Shown here: positions 63,483-64,000 of the stretch, piece by piece
How the letters are laid out: every line of letters begins with the position of its first letter
Numbering within the stretch: position 1 is the stretch's first letter
Source: Nemopilema nomurai
Taxonomy: Eukaryota; Cnidaria; Scyphozoa; Rhizostomeae; Rhizostomatidae
Assembly: GCA_003864495.1 (NCBI GenBank)
Contig: ML133495.1
Coordinates: 1,537,441 to 1,601,440 of the forward strand
DNA: 64,000 bases
Direction of reading: 5' to 3'
The notes under the pieces: generated by a model
Seen by the model: only the letters and a program-made list of their open reading frames with translations
What the model was told of the DNA's origin: nothing
Databases searched by the model: none
Position numbers and translations under genes: made by a program

Positions 63483-64000
63483 GAAACTGATAGACGGTTA
63501 TATATGCGCGACTTATTACTTCTACCAAGTAATAACTAAGAATATGCATGTTAGCTTGCAAGTCAAAGGCCCCACTTTCTTAGGCCGAAAAGCATCTTGG
63601 GTCCCCATTGGGACACCATTCCCCAAAATCACGCTTCAAACAGCTTGCTTTGATGTACAATAGGTAGCCAGATTCGATTGTCTCACAATGGAAAAGGTTG
63701 AAATTTCCGATTGTTTAAATAATTACTCATCAGTTAAAGAATCACTGCCACGATTTCACGGTGCAGAGGTACAAAGCTGAAAGCCATCTTAACTTGGGAC
63801 ATGCAAATTGGAGCTGACCAGGAGTAGCTCTTGGCTCTATGTGAATGGAAGAATGAATTATAACTAGAGGAGAAGGCAATTCATAGCAGTATTCGATAAG
63901 ACTCGAGGAAGAACAATCACACGAATTCAAGGCATCGGAATGCAGAAAGAAGTTGGCAATATAGCGTGCAATACCTTTTGGTGAATCTCTTAGAGGTATT

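Larger units (their letters stand above)
62564..64000. other. RACGAP1 upstream flank
   Basis: Apart from the promoter motifs (62600-62660) and the duplicated exon (63338-63482), I see no supported gene up to the window edge. A 62-codon minus-strand frame at 63742-63930 has no recognisable similarity. Confidence 0.35.

Overview
The window is animal nuclear DNA, AT-rich, with intron-containing genes. It almost certainly comes from a cnidarian: it carries a minicollagen (7169-9090), the Cys-rich, polyproline and short-collagen protein of nematocyst capsules, known only from Cnidaria (including myxozoans). I cannot fix the class. Gene models were built by hand from open frames, GT/AG borders, phase agreement between consecutive exons and similarity to remembered protein families. 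No alignment was run.

Layout. 1-9.1 kb (+): a secreted orphan protein with a Cys cluster and acidic tail (1775-3860), then the minicollagen; both have only phase-1 introns. 10.5-12.5 kb (-): enkurin (ENKUR), with five coding exons joining perfectly in frame. 13.2-19.9 kb (-): the 26S proteasome lid subunit PSMD3/Rpn3, fifteen exons, 492 residues. It is divergent, across 209 bp, from a C2-domain gene (20.1-27.1 kb, +) that I cannot assign. 29.3-33.7 kb (-): a CREB/ATF1 transcription factor with intact phosphorylation (KID) and bZIP domains, behind an upstream stretch rich in CRE-like sites. 35.6-36.0 kb: a decayed LINE reverse-transcriptase tail. 37.9-39.5 kb (-): a small two-exon IQ-motif protein. 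42.3-62.6 kb (-): RACGAP1 (MgcRacGAP/CYK-4), at least twenty exons covering coiled coil, C1 and RhoGAP domains. Inside one of its introns, on the other strand, sits an intronless HD-domain protein (47639-48289) resembling PhnZ-type diiron oxygenases. A stretch upstream of RACGAP1 (63.1-63.5 kb) carries a second version of its first exon.

Mobile DNA: two inverted copies of an 850-880 bp terminal-inverted-repeat element lie in CREB and RACGAP1 introns, and a 514 bp palindrome-rich MITE lies in another RACGAP1 intron. The genes are otherwise unrelated neighbours: housekeeping and cell-division genes (PSMD3, RACGAP1), signalling or ciliary genes (CREB, ENKUR, IQ protein) and a nematocyst gene. 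No rRNA, tRNA or CRISPR was seen.
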